From Oscillospiraceae bacterium (GTDB lineage Bacteria; Bacillota; Clostridia; Oscillospirales; Oscillospiraceae), in NCBI GenBank assembly GCA_031261745.1, contig JAISJC010000048.1:1-41461 (forward strand): a stretch of DNA of 41,461 nt, given 5' to 3'. Both the position numbers and the translations under genes were made by a program. Positions 1 to 7,263 of this stretch are shown in pieces. The notes beneath the pieces are model-generated. The model did not search any database and was not told the DNA's origin. It saw nothing but the letters and a program-made list of their open reading frames with translations. The stretch's first letter is position 1. Each line of letters begins with the position of its first letter.

Positions 1-120
1 CACCTGCGTTCGGGTTTTGCGTCGTATTGCTACGCCTTTAACCTATACAGCTAAGGGCGCGTGATAAATTCCGAAATATTTACCGTGTAGAATTGGCACA
101 ATATTTTCGGAGGTATCACT

Positions 121-945
121 ATGACAATCACAACCGACCACATCACGGCCTACACCGCGCACCTCGCCGCCGAGGAACGCGCCTCAAACACAATCGCGAA
201 GTAAGTTCGCGACGATACCGCGTTCGCGGACTGGCTCGACGGCGAAGCCGTCACGAAAGAGAGCGCAATCGCGTACAAGGCGCGCATCGCCGCGACGCAC
301 GCGCCCGCGAGCGTGAACTCAATGCTCGCCGCGCTCAACGGATTTTTCGCGTATTATAATGTAGGAATCAAACTCAAACCGCTCAAAGTCCAACGGCGGG
401 CGTTCGCCGCCGAGGAGCGCGAACTCACGCGCGGCGAGTACACGCGATTACTTCAAGCCGCGAGGGAAAATGAACGATTGAATTTGCTAATTCAGACGAT
501 TTGCGCGACGGGAATCCGCGTTTCCGAGCTGCGGCACATCACCGCCGAGGCCGCGCAGAGCGGCACCGCCGAGGTCACGAATAAGGGCAAAACGCGCAGC
601 GTGTTCCTGCCGCACAAGCTGAAAACCGCGCTCTTGCGCTATTGCAGGCGACGAGGGATTGCGAGCGGCGCAATTTTCATCACCGCGAGCGGCAAGCCGC
701 TCAACCGCTCGAATATTTGGGCTGAAATGAAAAAACTCTGCGCCGCCGCGAACGTCGCGCCCGCGAAGGTCTTTCCGCATAATTTAAGGCACCTGTTCGC
801 CCGCTGTTTTTACGCGCTCGACCGCGACATCGCGAAGCTCGCGGACATTCTCGGACATTCGGACATCAACACGACGCGCATTTATGTAAAAGAAAACAGC
901 GGCGAATTTCGCCGCCGAATCGAAAAATTAAATCTTGTGACATAA
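121..945 (+). pseudogene. tyrosine recombinase (site-specific integrase) with premature TAA
   Basis: The reading frame from ATG 121 (SD GGAGG 8 bases upstream) to TAA 943-945 encodes a tyrosine recombinase of about 274 residues, interrupted by a single TAA at 202-204 (codon 28). The frame is otherwise open on both sides: the N-terminal part (TITTDHITAYTAHLAAEE) and the part after the stop (TAFADWLDGEAVTKESAI) together form the usual SAM-like core-binding domain. The catalytic domain is complete: Arg in TGIRVSELR, the beta-hairpin Lys in NKGKTR, HNLRH, LGHSD and the nucleophile Tyr in TTRIY. In family members this position is often Tyr, so TAC to TAA is the simplest change. Restart at GTG 313 would give a 210-aa protein lacking most of the core-binding domain. 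The 3' end of the gene enters the left inverted repeat of the invertible segment, so this is the natural candidate for the inversion enzyme. It could be a real pseudogene or a base error. Confidence 0.85.
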
Positions 946-961
946 TATAAATTATGTAGTG
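937..961 (+). repeat. left inverted repeat (IR-L) of invertible segment
   Basis: This 25-base sequence is the exact reverse complement of 1154-1178. Each copy has an internal dyad, ACATAAT-ataa-ATTATGT (940-957), which is the layout of a tyrosine recombinase core site: two opposed binding arms around a short crossover spacer. It overlaps the last codons and stop codon of the recombinase gene. Confidence 0.93.
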
Positions 962-974
962 GTTTATCCACATC

Positions 975-1003
975 ATTCTAAATCCTTTTTCCGCAAAATG
1001 CAA
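975..1003 (-). promoter_or_regulatory. sigma-A-like promoter inside the invertible segment, pointing left
   Basis: On the minus strand there is TTGCAT (1003-998), a 17-base spacer and TAGAAT (980-975). The -10 matches the consensus at 5 of 6 positions and the spacing is ideal, while the -35 is weak (3 of 6). As given it fires toward the recombinase gene. After inversion its -10 would lie at about 1135-1140 and drive the SLH gene. Confidence 0.6.
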
Positions 1004-1010
1004 GCTTTTT

Positions 1011-1026
1011 TTCGGTTATAACCGAA
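1011..1026. promoter_or_regulatory. 16-bp perfect palindrome, possible operator
   Basis: TTCGGTTATAACCGAA is its own reverse complement. It lies 7 bases upstream of the -35 of the minus-strand promoter inside the invertible segment, a position suited to a dimeric activator or repressor. No T-run follows it, so it is unlikely to be a terminator. Confidence 0.5.
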
Positions 1027-1153
1027 ACTGTAATCACTTGTAACACATTGGAAACACTTCGTAATCCCACGCACCGCATTTTGTGCGCGGGTTGTAACTT
1101 TATGCCCATTTTTGAGTTATTATGTAACTCTTTGTCCGCTCGCCCCGCCCGCG

Positions 1154-1178
1154 CACTACATAATTTATATTATGTCAC
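1154..1178 (-). repeat. right inverted repeat (IR-R) of invertible segment
   Basis: Exact reverse complement of 937-961. It ends 19 bases before ATG 1198, and the ribosome binding site (AGGGGGA, 1184-1190) lies just outside, so inversion would leave the translation start of the surface gene intact. Confidence 0.93.
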
Positions 1179-1197
1179 TATTAAGGGGGAAACCATT

Positions 1198-3261
1198 ATG
1201 AAAACGAGACTAAACCGCGCACTATCGACCCTGCTGGCGGTCGCGCTGATTATTGCCGCAAATCTTTCGGGGGGCAGTGCATATGCCGCCGATGTTCCGC
1301 TCAGTGATACGGGGGAATTAGTTTTACAGGGCGGCGGCGGCGGTGGAGGCGGCGGCGGCACTATTACCGATGTTGATAAGTTTACAGGCAGCGGCGGCGG
1401 TGGAGGCGGTGCCGGATATGTCGCGTACTATGAAACCGTCACCGGCACCGTGAAAGCGTATGCGTTCGGCACCTACTACAGCGACCCGTCCGACGGAACG
1501 GGCGGCGAAAACGGCCGCAACGGCAGTCTCAACGGCGGCGACGCCGGCAAAGACGGCGGCGGCGGCGGTATCGGCGGCGGGTCAGCCGGTTACAAAGCCG
1601 GCGGCGTCGCAGGCGGTGCGGGCGGCGCGGGCGGTCCCAGTCTCGGCGGAGCTGCCGTAAGCTCTGACAGCGATGGAAATCCGGGGAAAGGCATCGCCAC
1701 CGCCGTTCGCGGCTTGACGATTGCCGACGCCATCTTGAACACAGGGAGTGCAGCTGCCTCTGGCGGCACCTTCCCCACTCCGCTATCGGTTGAAGCTCAT
1801 CAAGGCTCAAAACTGGACCCAGCAAGTGTTGGTGAAACAGCAAATGGAGGCAATGGCGGAGAGGCAAGGGTAATAATAGCTTCCTCCGTTAAATTTGCTA
1901 AGCTGACCTTAATCAGCGGCGAGGACGGTGGCGGTACTAACGGTGGCGGCGGAGCCGACGCGGAGTTTTATGCTACTGGCACCAACGCGAAGCTGGACGT
2001 GAAAACAATCAATTTGGAGCAGGCGTATTCGGGATATTCGCGTCCGGCGGGAGAGGTCACGCTTTACGCAAATACGCTCGTTGCGGGCAAGGGCTATCAG
2101 ATTACCGCGAGCGGCACGCCTGACGTTTACGTCATCGACGGCTACGAATTTGACTTGACGAACGCGGTGAACAACGATACGCTGCTTACTGTCAACGGCG
2201 GCACGCTTGCGATGCCGCTGGTCGTATTCGGTAATAGTGGAGATGCTGTGACTGTTTCGCTGACAGGAACGCCCGGAACGCTCAACGTGGGCGACAAAAT
2301 CACGCTAATCAGCAATACGGACGGCACATTTGCAGAGCAGACCGGCGTGATGCTCGGCGGCTATAAGTTTACCGTGTCACAACAAGGAACCGCTTTGTTG
2401 GCGACCGTAACGGAAGCTCCGAACGGTAACAGTAATAACGGCGGTAATGGCGGCGGCGGTGGCGGCGGCGAGCAGAGCTACACCGTCAAATTCGACAGCA
2501 ACGGCGGCAGCACGGTGTATTCGCGGACGGTGGTCGCCTATGGCGTCGTGAAAAAGCCCGCCGACCCGACGAAGGCCGGCGCGTATTTCGCCGGTTGGTT
2601 CACCGACAAGGCCCTGACGCAGGAATACGATTTCTCGTCGAAAGTTTTTAAGGGTTTCACGCTGTACGCGAAGTGGTCCGAAAGCCCCGCGACCCCGAAC
2701 GCGCCCGATAAGGGGGTTTTCCCGTTCGACGATGTGAAAGACGGTAATTGGTTCTATGACGACATTGTTTGGGCGTGGGAAAATGGGCTGCTGACAGGCA
2801 CGAGCGCGACGAAATTCAGCCCGTCTTTGAACACGACGCGCGCGACGCTCGCGACGCTCGTTTACCGCCTTGAGGGTGAGCCGACTGTGACGGGGACAAA
2901 CACGTTCACGGACGTTTTGGACGATTATTGGTACACGGACGCCATCACTTGGGCGGAGACTAACGGTGTTGTCAAGGGCTACTCAAGCACGATTTTCGCG
3001 CCCGACAAGGACATCACGCGCGAGGAACTTGTGACGCTGTTGTGGCGTTACGCGGGTTCGCCCGTCGTAGGGGGCGGCGTCCTCGACGCCCCGTTCTCCG
3101 ACGCGGATTCCGTTTCGGACTACGCAAAGGCGGCATTCGCGTGGGCAATCAGTATCGGAATCGTCGAGGGCTACGATGTAGGCAAACTGAATCCGCAGAA
3201 CCCCGCGGCGCGCGCGGAGGTTGCAGCCTTGTTCCATAGGTTTGCGGAAAAGGTGAAATAG
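1198..3261 (+). CDS. secreted Gly-rich SLH-domain surface protein
   Basis: A 687-aa exported protein, anchored to the cell wall by a C-terminal SLH triplet. ATG 1198 is chosen over an upstream in-frame start because it has a good SD (AGGGGGA) and opens directly into a signal peptide: MKTRLNRALSTLL then a hydrophobic stretch ending GSAYA-AD. Residues about 45-155 are dominated by poly-Gly runs and GGxGG patterns. Residues about 428-497 form an InlB B-repeat/Listeria-Bacteroides repeat (VKFDSNGGSTV, AGWFTD, TLYAKW). Three SLH motifs follow at about 508-562, 570-625 and 633-687 (DVKDGNWFYDDI, VLDDYWYTDAI, DYAKAAFAWAI). The binding partner of the variable part is unknown. Transcription is probably set by the invertible segment just upstream. 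A GC-rich hairpin follows the stop. Confidence 0.9.
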   Translation: MKTRLNRALSTLLAVALIIAANLSGGSAYAADVPLSDTGELVLQGGGGGGGGGGTITDVDKFTGSGGGGGGAGYVAYYETVTGTVKAYAFGTYYSDPSDGTGGENGRNGSLNGGDAGKDGGGGGIGGGSAGYKAGGVAGGAGGAGGPSLGGAAVSSDSDGNPGKGIATAVRGLTIADAILNTGSAAASGGTFPTPLSVEAHQGSKLDPASVGETANGGNGGEARVIIASSVKFAKLTLISGEDGGGTNGGGGADAEFYATGTNAKLDVKTINLEQAYSGYSRPAGEVTLYANTLVAGKGYQITASGTPDVYVIDGYEFDLTNAVNNDTLLTVNGGTLAMPLVVFGNSGDAVTVSLTGTPGTLNVGDKITLISNTDGTFAEQTGVMLGGYKFTVSQQGTALLATVTEAPNGNSNNGGNGGGGGGGEQSYTVKFDSNGGSTVYSRTVVAYGVVKKPADPTKAGAYFAGWFTDKALTQEYDFSSKVFKGFTLYAKWSESPATPNAPDKGVFPFDDVKDGNWFYDDIVWAWENGLLTGTSATKFSPSLNTTRATLATLVYRLEGEPTVTGTNTFTDVLDDYWYTDAITWAETNGVVKGYSSTIFAPDKDITREELVTLLWRYAGSPVVGGGVLDAPFSDADSVSDYAKAAFAWAISIGIVEGYDVGKLNPQNPAARAEVAALFHRFAEKVK

Positions 3262-3273
3262 AATCAGACAAGC

Positions 3274-3297
3274 GAGGGCGCGGGAAACCGCGCCCTC
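3274..3297 (+). terminator. hairpin terminator after the SLH gene
   Basis: GAGGGCGCGG and CCGCGCCCTC form a perfect 10-bp stem with a GAAA tetraloop. There is no strong T-run, so efficiency is uncertain. It also lies just past the 3' end of the convergent ATPase gene and could serve both strands. Confidence 0.6.
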
Positions 3298-3331
3298 ACA
3301 TTGCGCTTGCGGACGGAAAATTCAAGCGGCG

Positions 3332-4468
3332 TTATCGGTCCCGCGTTAAAACAAACTCCGCAAAATTCTGCCTGTTCACAACGCTAAACGAGCTGTCGGG
3401 ATACGCCATTTGAAACGCTTTCGGCTGCTTCGTCTTGGCGGACGGATTCCATTTGAACTCAAACGCGGAGAGGCGTCCGTCCTGTTCCTCGATATAGTCA
3501 ATCTCCTGCTGCGCCGTCGTGCGCCAAAACCAAGGATTGGCATAGCTTTCGGCGTATGCATTGCGTTTGAAACGCTCGCTGACGAGAAAGTTCTCCCACA
3601 GCTTGCCTATGTCGTCGCGAAGCTCTACGGGGCGGAAATCGGCAATCAGCGCGTTGCGTATGCCGTTGTCGGTGAAGTAGATTTTTCGGCTCGATTTCAG
3701 CTCGTTCCGCAGATTGCGCGAGTATGAGCCGAGCCGAAAAATCACAAAGGTCTGCTCCAAAATCGTGATGTATTTCTCGACTGTTTTGTTGTCAAGTCCG
3801 CAGAGCTGACCGAGCTCCGTGTAGGACACCTGCGAACCTATCTGAAACGCCAACGCCCGAAGCAGCCGCGTCAGCTGCTCCGACTTTTTTATTCTGTCAA
3901 GCGCGAGAATGTCCTTATACAAATAGCTGTCGGACAACTCCTGCAACAGCCTCCGCTCCTCTCCCGGCGAGTTCACGATGTCGGGGTAGTAGCCATAGAC
4001 AAGTCGGTGCTGAAGCAAATTGCTCTCCGCAAGCAAACCTTGGTGTTCCGCCATCTCCGCAAATGACAGCGGAAACAGTGGAAATTGCCGCTTGCGTCCG
4101 GTGAGCGGCTCGGCGGTTTTGCCCGCGAGCTCAAGCGACGAGCTTCCGGTCGCTATGACCTTCACCTCCGGAATGTTGTCGATAACGAGCTTGAGTACAA
4201 TGCCGATATCGGGAATGCGCTGCGCCTCGTCAATGACAAGTATGTTGTGCTTGCCGATTATGACACGCAGCTGCTCCACGCTTTGTGCCGTCAGCAAAAT
4301 GCGGGCATTCGATGTGTCGCCGTTAAGCCACAGAGCATTGCCGTCCTCGACGAAAAGCGACCGCAGCAGCGTCGTCTTGCCGACCTGACGCGCTCCGAGC
4401 AGCACAACGGCTTTCTTGCCGGTCAAAATTTCTTTTCGGATATCCTCCGATATTGTGCGTGTAATCAC
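3332..4468 (-). CDS. AAA+ ATPase with C-terminal DUF4143
   Basis: A 378-aa protein of the AAA+/DUF4143 family, broadly distributed P-loop ATPases of unknown cellular role. Visible motifs are Walker A LLGARQVGKTTLL, Walker B ILVIDEAQRIPD, and the sensor-like ATGSSSLELAG and LTGRKRQFPLFPLSF segments shared by the family. A winged-helix-like middle (YTELGQLCGLDNKTVEKYI) and a nuclease-like C-terminal fold (QQEIDYIEEQDGRLSAFEFKW) follow. GTG 4468 is chosen because SD AGGGGTG sits 6 bases upstream. An upstream ATG at 4528 falls inside the -35 of the promoter and is unlikely. The gene stands alone and converges with the SLH gene. Sometimes such genes accompany toxin or defence loci, but nothing here fixes a function. 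Confidence 0.88.
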   Translation of the reverse strand: MITRTISEDIRKEILTGKKAVVLLGARQVGKTTLLRSLFVEDGNALWLNGDTSNARILLTAQSVEQLRVIIGKHNILVIDEAQRIPDIGIVLKLVIDNIPEVKVIATGSSSLELAGKTAEPLTGRKRQFPLFPLSFAEMAEHQGLLAESNLLQHRLVYGYYPDIVNSPGEERRLLQELSDSYLYKDILALDRIKKSEQLTRLLRALAFQIGSQVSYTELGQLCGLDNKTVEKYITILEQTFVIFRLGSYSRNLRNELKSSRKIYFTDNGIRNALIADFRPVELRDDIGKLWENFLVSERFKRNAYAESYANPWFWRTTAQQEIDYIEEQDGRLSAFEFKWNPSAKTKQPKAFQMAYPDSSFSVVNRQNFAEFVLTRDR

Positions 4469-4499
4469 TGTATTCACCCCTAAAAACGAATGTAAATAC

Positions 4500-4528
4500 A
4501 GTGTAATATAAAATTTACGGAATGTCAA
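4500..4528 (-). promoter_or_regulatory. promoter of the DUF4143 ATPase gene
   Basis: On the minus strand there is TTGACA (4528-4523), a 17-base spacer and TACACT (4505-4500). The -35 is perfect and the -10 matches 4 of 6. An imperfect dyad (AATTTAC...GTAAATT, 4512-4539) overlaps the -35. Confidence 0.65.
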
Positions 4529-4949
4529 TCCTGTAAATTAACGATATTTAAGGATTACGCTTCTGCAAATGAGCAATTATGTGTATTCAACCGGATTTTT
4601 CGTTCCCGTTTAGGTTCGGAAAAACCCACTCCAACAAATCCAGACAATCCTTTGAGCTATAACCCCACAGCATCGAGCTCAACGCTTTAATAGTCTCCTT
4701 TAGGCGGCGGTACGCCGACAACGCAATGGAGGTAATGCTTGATACCAACGTCCTTTTCTCCGCGATTTTCTTCCCGTCTGCGGGTATGAACGCGCTCTTT
4801 GCTAAGTTGCCCAATTATAACACACCAATCCCGAGGTGTCTCCGTATGCAGAAACGGATTTTTCGCGGATTTACCGTATCGTAATAACCGCTGAAAGCAC
4901 CGCTTTTCGCGGTTTGCCACATACCCCGCAAGGGCGGCGACGATACCTA
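4529..4949. other. intergenic stretch, no supported gene
   Basis: About 420 bases between the divergent promoters of two ATPase genes. Short minus-strand frames exist (for example 4687-4956), but they lack a ribosome binding site, overlap each other in different frames and resemble no family I recognise. I see nothing definite here, though decayed coding remnants are possible. Confidence 0.5.
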
Positions 4950-4978
4950 TTGACAAGGGGCTTTGCGGGGGCTATAAT
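4950..4978 (+). promoter_or_regulatory. perfect consensus sigma-A promoter
   Basis: TTGACA (4950-4955), a 17-base spacer and TATAAT (4973-4978): every consensus position matches. Transcription should start near 4985, inside the left arm of the dyad at 4981-5018, upstream of ATG 5035. Confidence 0.88.
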
Positions 4979-4980
4979 GA

Positions 4981-5018
4981 ATTACGGAATGTGGTGACAA
5001 TGCACCTTATTCCGTAAT
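4981..5018. repeat. 38-bp interrupted palindrome in the leader of the second ATPase gene
   Basis: ATTACGGAAT (4981-4990) and ATTCCGTAAT (5009-5018) are perfect 10-bp arms, and inner GGTG/CACC (4993-4996, 5003-5006) extends the symmetry. It begins at the expected transcription start and ends just before the SD (GGGGGCGAG). It could be a repressor operator or an RNA hairpin controlling translation. Confidence 0.7.
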
Positions 5019-5034
5019 AGATGGGGGCGAGCAA

Positions 5035-6288
5035 ATGGAAATTAAGCGGGACAGTTATTTGAACAAACTTATAAGCAAGGAGAGAAATGGTCTAATTAAA
5101 GTCGTGACCGGTGTTCGACGGTGCGGAAAATCATACTTGCTTTTTAATCTGTTCCACGAATATTTGATTCAAAAGGGAATTGATGAAGCCCATATTATTG
5201 AAGTGGCACTTGATGACCGTAGTAATAAGGAACTTCGCAATCCCGACAATATGCTGAAGTATGTCAAAGAGAGAATCTCAGACAATCAGACGTACTATGT
5301 CATTCTTGACGAGGTGCAATTTATTGACGAATTCGAGGACGTGCTGAATAGTTTTCTTCATATTAGGAACGCCGATGTTTACGTCACGGGAAGTAATTCC
5401 AAGTTCCTATCATCTGATGTTATTACCGAATTCCGCGGTCGCGGAGATGAAGTTAGGGTTTATCCGCTAAGTTTTCGCGAATACACCTCGGTCTGCGAGG
5501 GGACTACCGATGAGGCTTGGGACGACTATTTCAATTATGGAGGGCTGCCGCTGATTCTTTCGCGAAAGACTCCGGAGGAAAAAGCCGAATATCTCCGTAC
5601 CCTGTTTCAGAAAGTCTATCTGTCAGACATCGTTGAGCGTCACAAAATCAGGAACAAAGATGAACTTGACGAACTGGTAAATATTCTGTCGTCCGCTATC
5701 GGTTCGCTCACAAATCCCTCAAAACTTGCGCGTACCTTTAAGAGTGTTAAAAACAAGACGATTAGCGATAAAACCCTGAATACCTACATTGGCTATCTGA
5801 CTGATGCTTTTTTGATTAGTAAGGCAGTCCGCTTTGATATAAAAGGGAAAAAATATATCGGTTCGCCTGCCAAATATTATTTTGAAGATATAGGGCTTCG
5901 GAATGTCAGACTGAATTTCAGGCAGACAGAAGAAAACCATATTATGGAGAACATAGTATACAATGAACTTCGGATAAGGGGATATCAGGTCGATGTGGGT
6001 GCAGTAGAACACTATACACCGAATACTGACGGAAAACGCAGTAAACTCCAACTTGAAGTCGATTTCATTGCAGCGAAAGGAAACCAGAAATACTATGTGC
6101 AATCAGCTTTCTCCATAAGCGATTCTGATAAGGCGAGGCAAGAGGAAAGACCGCTTCTCAGCATTGGCGATTCCTTCAAGAAAGTCATCGTCGTGCGCGA
6201 GAATATCAAGGCGAGAAGAAATGAAGCCGGTATAATGACGATAGGTATTTTTAATTTCTTGTTAGATGAGGATAGTTTGAATCTCTGA
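5035..6288 (+). CDS. AAA+ ATPase with C-terminal DUF4143 (second copy)
   Basis: A 417-aa P-loop ATPase of the same broad family as the protein at 3332-4468 but distant in sequence. Walker A is VVTGVRRCGKSYLL, Walker B is YYVILDEVQFIDEF, and the family segments VYVTGSNSKFLSS, FRGRGDEVRVYPLSF and YFNYGGLPLIL follow. The middle part contains a winged-helix-like region (LARTFKSVKNKTISDKTL), and the end has a nuclease-like fold (KYYFEDIGLRN, LEVDFIAAKGNQKYYVQ). The start at ATG 5035 has a GGGGGCGAG SD. The gene is visibly richer in A+T than its flanks, which suggests separate acquisition. It has its own perfect-consensus promoter and dyad leader. The cellular role is unknown. Confidence 0.9.
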   Translation: MEIKRDSYLNKLISKERNGLIKVVTGVRRCGKSYLLFNLFHEYLIQKGIDEAHIIEVALDDRSNKELRNPDNMLKYVKERISDNQTYYVILDEVQFIDEFEDVLNSFLHIRNADVYVTGSNSKFLSSDVITEFRGRGDEVRVYPLSFREYTSVCEGTTDEAWDDYFNYGGLPLILSRKTPEEKAEYLRTLFQKVYLSDIVERHKIRNKDELDELVNILSSAIGSLTNPSKLARTFKSVKNKTISDKTLNTYIGYLTDAFLISKAVRFDIKGKKYIGSPAKYYFEDIGLRNVRLNFRQTEENHIMENIVYNELRIRGYQVDVGAVEHYTPNTDGKRSKLQLEVDFIAAKGNQKYYVQSAFSISDSDKARQEERPLLSIGDSFKKVIVVRENIKARRNEAGIMTIGIFNFLLDEDSLNL

Positions 6289-6662
6289 ATAGTCCCGTGC
6301 TGCAATGATGCTTTAAGCGTATTTGAGCGGGTGCCTTCAAGCCGCTGGCAACGATTTAACATCAACTATGCAATTCCCGCGATTTTGCATTTCAGTATAT
6401 TATCATCGCTTACACCGACGTTGAGCGCGGCCCGTCGAAACGCGGCTTAGTGGGCGGTACGACCCGATTTTGTTTACTCGTAAGTATAATTTTGACTATA
6501 AGTGCATTATCTGAATTTTTGAGTTACCCAATGTCCACGCGTGCGGCGTTCGTATTATTTTAGTTTGGTTGCTGTTGCCCTGTGTTACGGTTGTAGGTGT
6601 ATAAAGGGTGTACGACGGGGGATAAAATGCTGAAATTGCAAGGCTTTGTCTTGCTCGGACTA
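6289..6662. other. intergenic stretch, no gene seen
   Basis: About 370 bases between the second ATPase gene and the tRNA-Val fragment. I found no supported ORF, RNA gene or clear hairpin terminator. A minus-strand frame covering 6560-6997 is an artefact of the antisense of the tRNA fragment. Confidence 0.5.
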
Positions 6663-6710
6663 TGCTTCACACGCAGGAGGTCGTTGGTTCGAGCCCAATA
6701 GTCTCCACCA
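6663..6710 (+). pseudogene. 3' fragment of tRNA-Val(CAC), probable attachment-site scar
   Basis: The sequence carries an anticodon loop TTCACAC (anticodon CAC) with 3' stem, a variable region, a good T-arm (GTTGG-TTCGAGC-CCAAT), the 3' acceptor strand AGTCTCC, a discriminator A and an encoded CCA. The matching 5' acceptor (GGAGACT) and D-arm are absent upstream. A duplicated tRNA 3' half, broken in the anticodon arm, is the usual scar of tyrosine-integrase elements that insert in tRNA genes. The intact gene must lie outside this window. It is not a functional tRNA. Confidence 0.75.
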
Positions 6711-6717
6711 TTACGCA
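6703..6717 (+). repeat. 15-bp direct repeat, copy 1 (possible att core)
   Basis: CTCCACCATTACGCA spans the 3' end of the tRNA-Val fragment and recurs exactly at 21713-21727, inside the 3' end of the serine recombinase gene. A chance 15-mer match somewhere in 41 kb is not improbable, so the support comes from where the copies lie. Confidence 0.5.
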
Positions 6718-6767
6718 CAAATCCGAACCTTTCGCCGATATTCATCGGAGATACGTTCGGATTTGTG
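6716..6767. repeat. long hairpin after the tRNA fragment
   Basis: CACAAATCCGAAC (6716-6728) and GTTCGGATTTGTG (6755-6767) form a perfect 13-bp stem, with a nested CCGAT/ATCGG stem (6735-6739, 6744-6748). No T-run follows. It may be a tRNA-distal terminator relic or part of an attachment region. Confidence 0.65.
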
Positions 6768-6959
6768 GTCTTTACGGGCGATTGGGGCAGGTACTCAAAG
6801 CCCAGCCGGAGTGAACGATAGACGAGGACGTGCGCACCCTTTCGTTGAAAGTATGCGACCCACTCTGACACTTTGGCAAGCCAAAGTGCCGTGGGATTTT
6901 TGCGATTAAACTGTACCCCAGGAAGTAGACACGGAGGGAAAACGCCGAACCCCGAAAAG

Positions 6960-6988
6960 TAGACACGATTTAAGCAAGGGTGTATAAT
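6960..6988 (+). promoter_or_regulatory. promoter of the IS remnant
   Basis: TAGACA (6960-6965), a 17-base spacer and TATAAT (6983-6988): 5 of 6 and 6 of 6 matches. The -35 is part of the second terminal repeat of the IS remnant. Confidence 0.65.
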
Positions 6989-7055
6989 AGACCCCAAATC
7001 GTGGACACATCAGGGAAGTGGAAAGTGAACCGTGTCGCGAAACGGGGGAAAAACG

Positions 7056-7232
7056 ATGGCAGCACCGGTCAATAAGTTCACAGACGAACAGATAGCGTAT
7101 TTCAAAAGCAACCGTTACGTTCGGAACGTCGGAAGGAGTTTCGTGTACTTGCTCCCCTTTCCACAAGAACATATCTCCGCACTCAAAATTTTCAGAGTGT
7201 TTATAAGTTCTCTCTTGAAATATTCGGCATAA
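7056..7232 (+). pseudogene. truncated IS3-type transposase OrfA
   Basis: 58 codons from ATG 7056 to TAA 7232. The beginning, MAAPVNKFTDEQIAYFKSN then VRNV, is characteristic of OrfA proteins of IS3-like elements in Clostridia, which usually exceed 150 residues. After about residue 25 the similarity to the expected HTH region fades (FVYLLPFPQEHISAL), and the frame closes before the helix-turn-helix would be complete. It is most likely a decayed fragment. The same DNA leads into the promoter of the next operon. Confidence 0.55.
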
Positions 7233-7243
7233 AGAATTATAAT
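7215..7243 (+). promoter_or_regulatory. promoter of the HTH-kinase-regulator operon
   Basis: TTGAAA (7215-7220), a 17-base spacer and TATAAT (7238-7243): 5 of 6 and 6 of 6 matches. It lies 21 bases upstream of ATG 7264 and begins within the last codons of the IS remnant. Confidence 0.8.
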
Positions 7244-7263
7244 ATCATTAAGGCGGTGACGGT

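Larger units (their letters stand above)
937..1178. mobile_element. putative invertible DNA segment (phase-variable promoter)
   Basis: Perfect 25-bp inverted repeats at 937-961 and 1154-1178 enclose 192 bp with no gene. The segment lies directly between a tyrosine recombinase gene and the start of a secreted SLH protein gene (ATG 1198). This is the arrangement of known phase-variable promoter inversions, such as the cwpV switch of Clostridioides difficile and the Mpi-type switches of Bacteroides. Inside are a sigma-A-like promoter on the minus strand and a 16-bp palindrome. Inversion would place the promoter about 58 bases upstream of ATG 1198, pointing into the surface gene. The orientation seen here therefore looks like OFF. 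That inversion happens is inference. Confidence 0.8.
6915..7232 (+). mobile_element. 5' remnant of an IS3-family insertion sequence
   Basis: Three reiterated 18-base blocks of the form ACCCC-n6-GTrGACAC lie at 6915-6932, 6949-6966 and 6991-7008. They are followed by a promoter and the N-terminal codons of an IS3-type OrfA. Such repeats are familiar from the terminal region of clostridial IS3-like elements. The remainder of OrfA, all of OrfB (the DDE catalytic part) and the right end are missing, so the element cannot move by itself. Confidence 0.6.

Noticed and set aside
1154-1197. A promoter driving the SLH gene in the orientation shown
   Set aside because: TATATT at 1166-1171 lies in the repeat, but the sequence 17 bases upstream is GC-rich with no -35 and no TGn extension.
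1330-1660. Gly-codon repeats as a CRISPR or satellite array
   Set aside because: The GGC/GGA runs are low-complexity coding sequence for poly-Gly. There are no regular spacers.
4587-4956. Two overlapping minus-strand ORFs between the ATPase genes
   Set aside because: They use different frames over the same DNA, lack an SD and show no recognisable family.
6560-6997. Minus-strand ORF of 145 codons containing WARTNDLLRVKH
   Set aside because: This peptide is the antisense translation of the tRNA-Val 3' fragment, a well-known spurious ORF type. There is no ribosome binding site.
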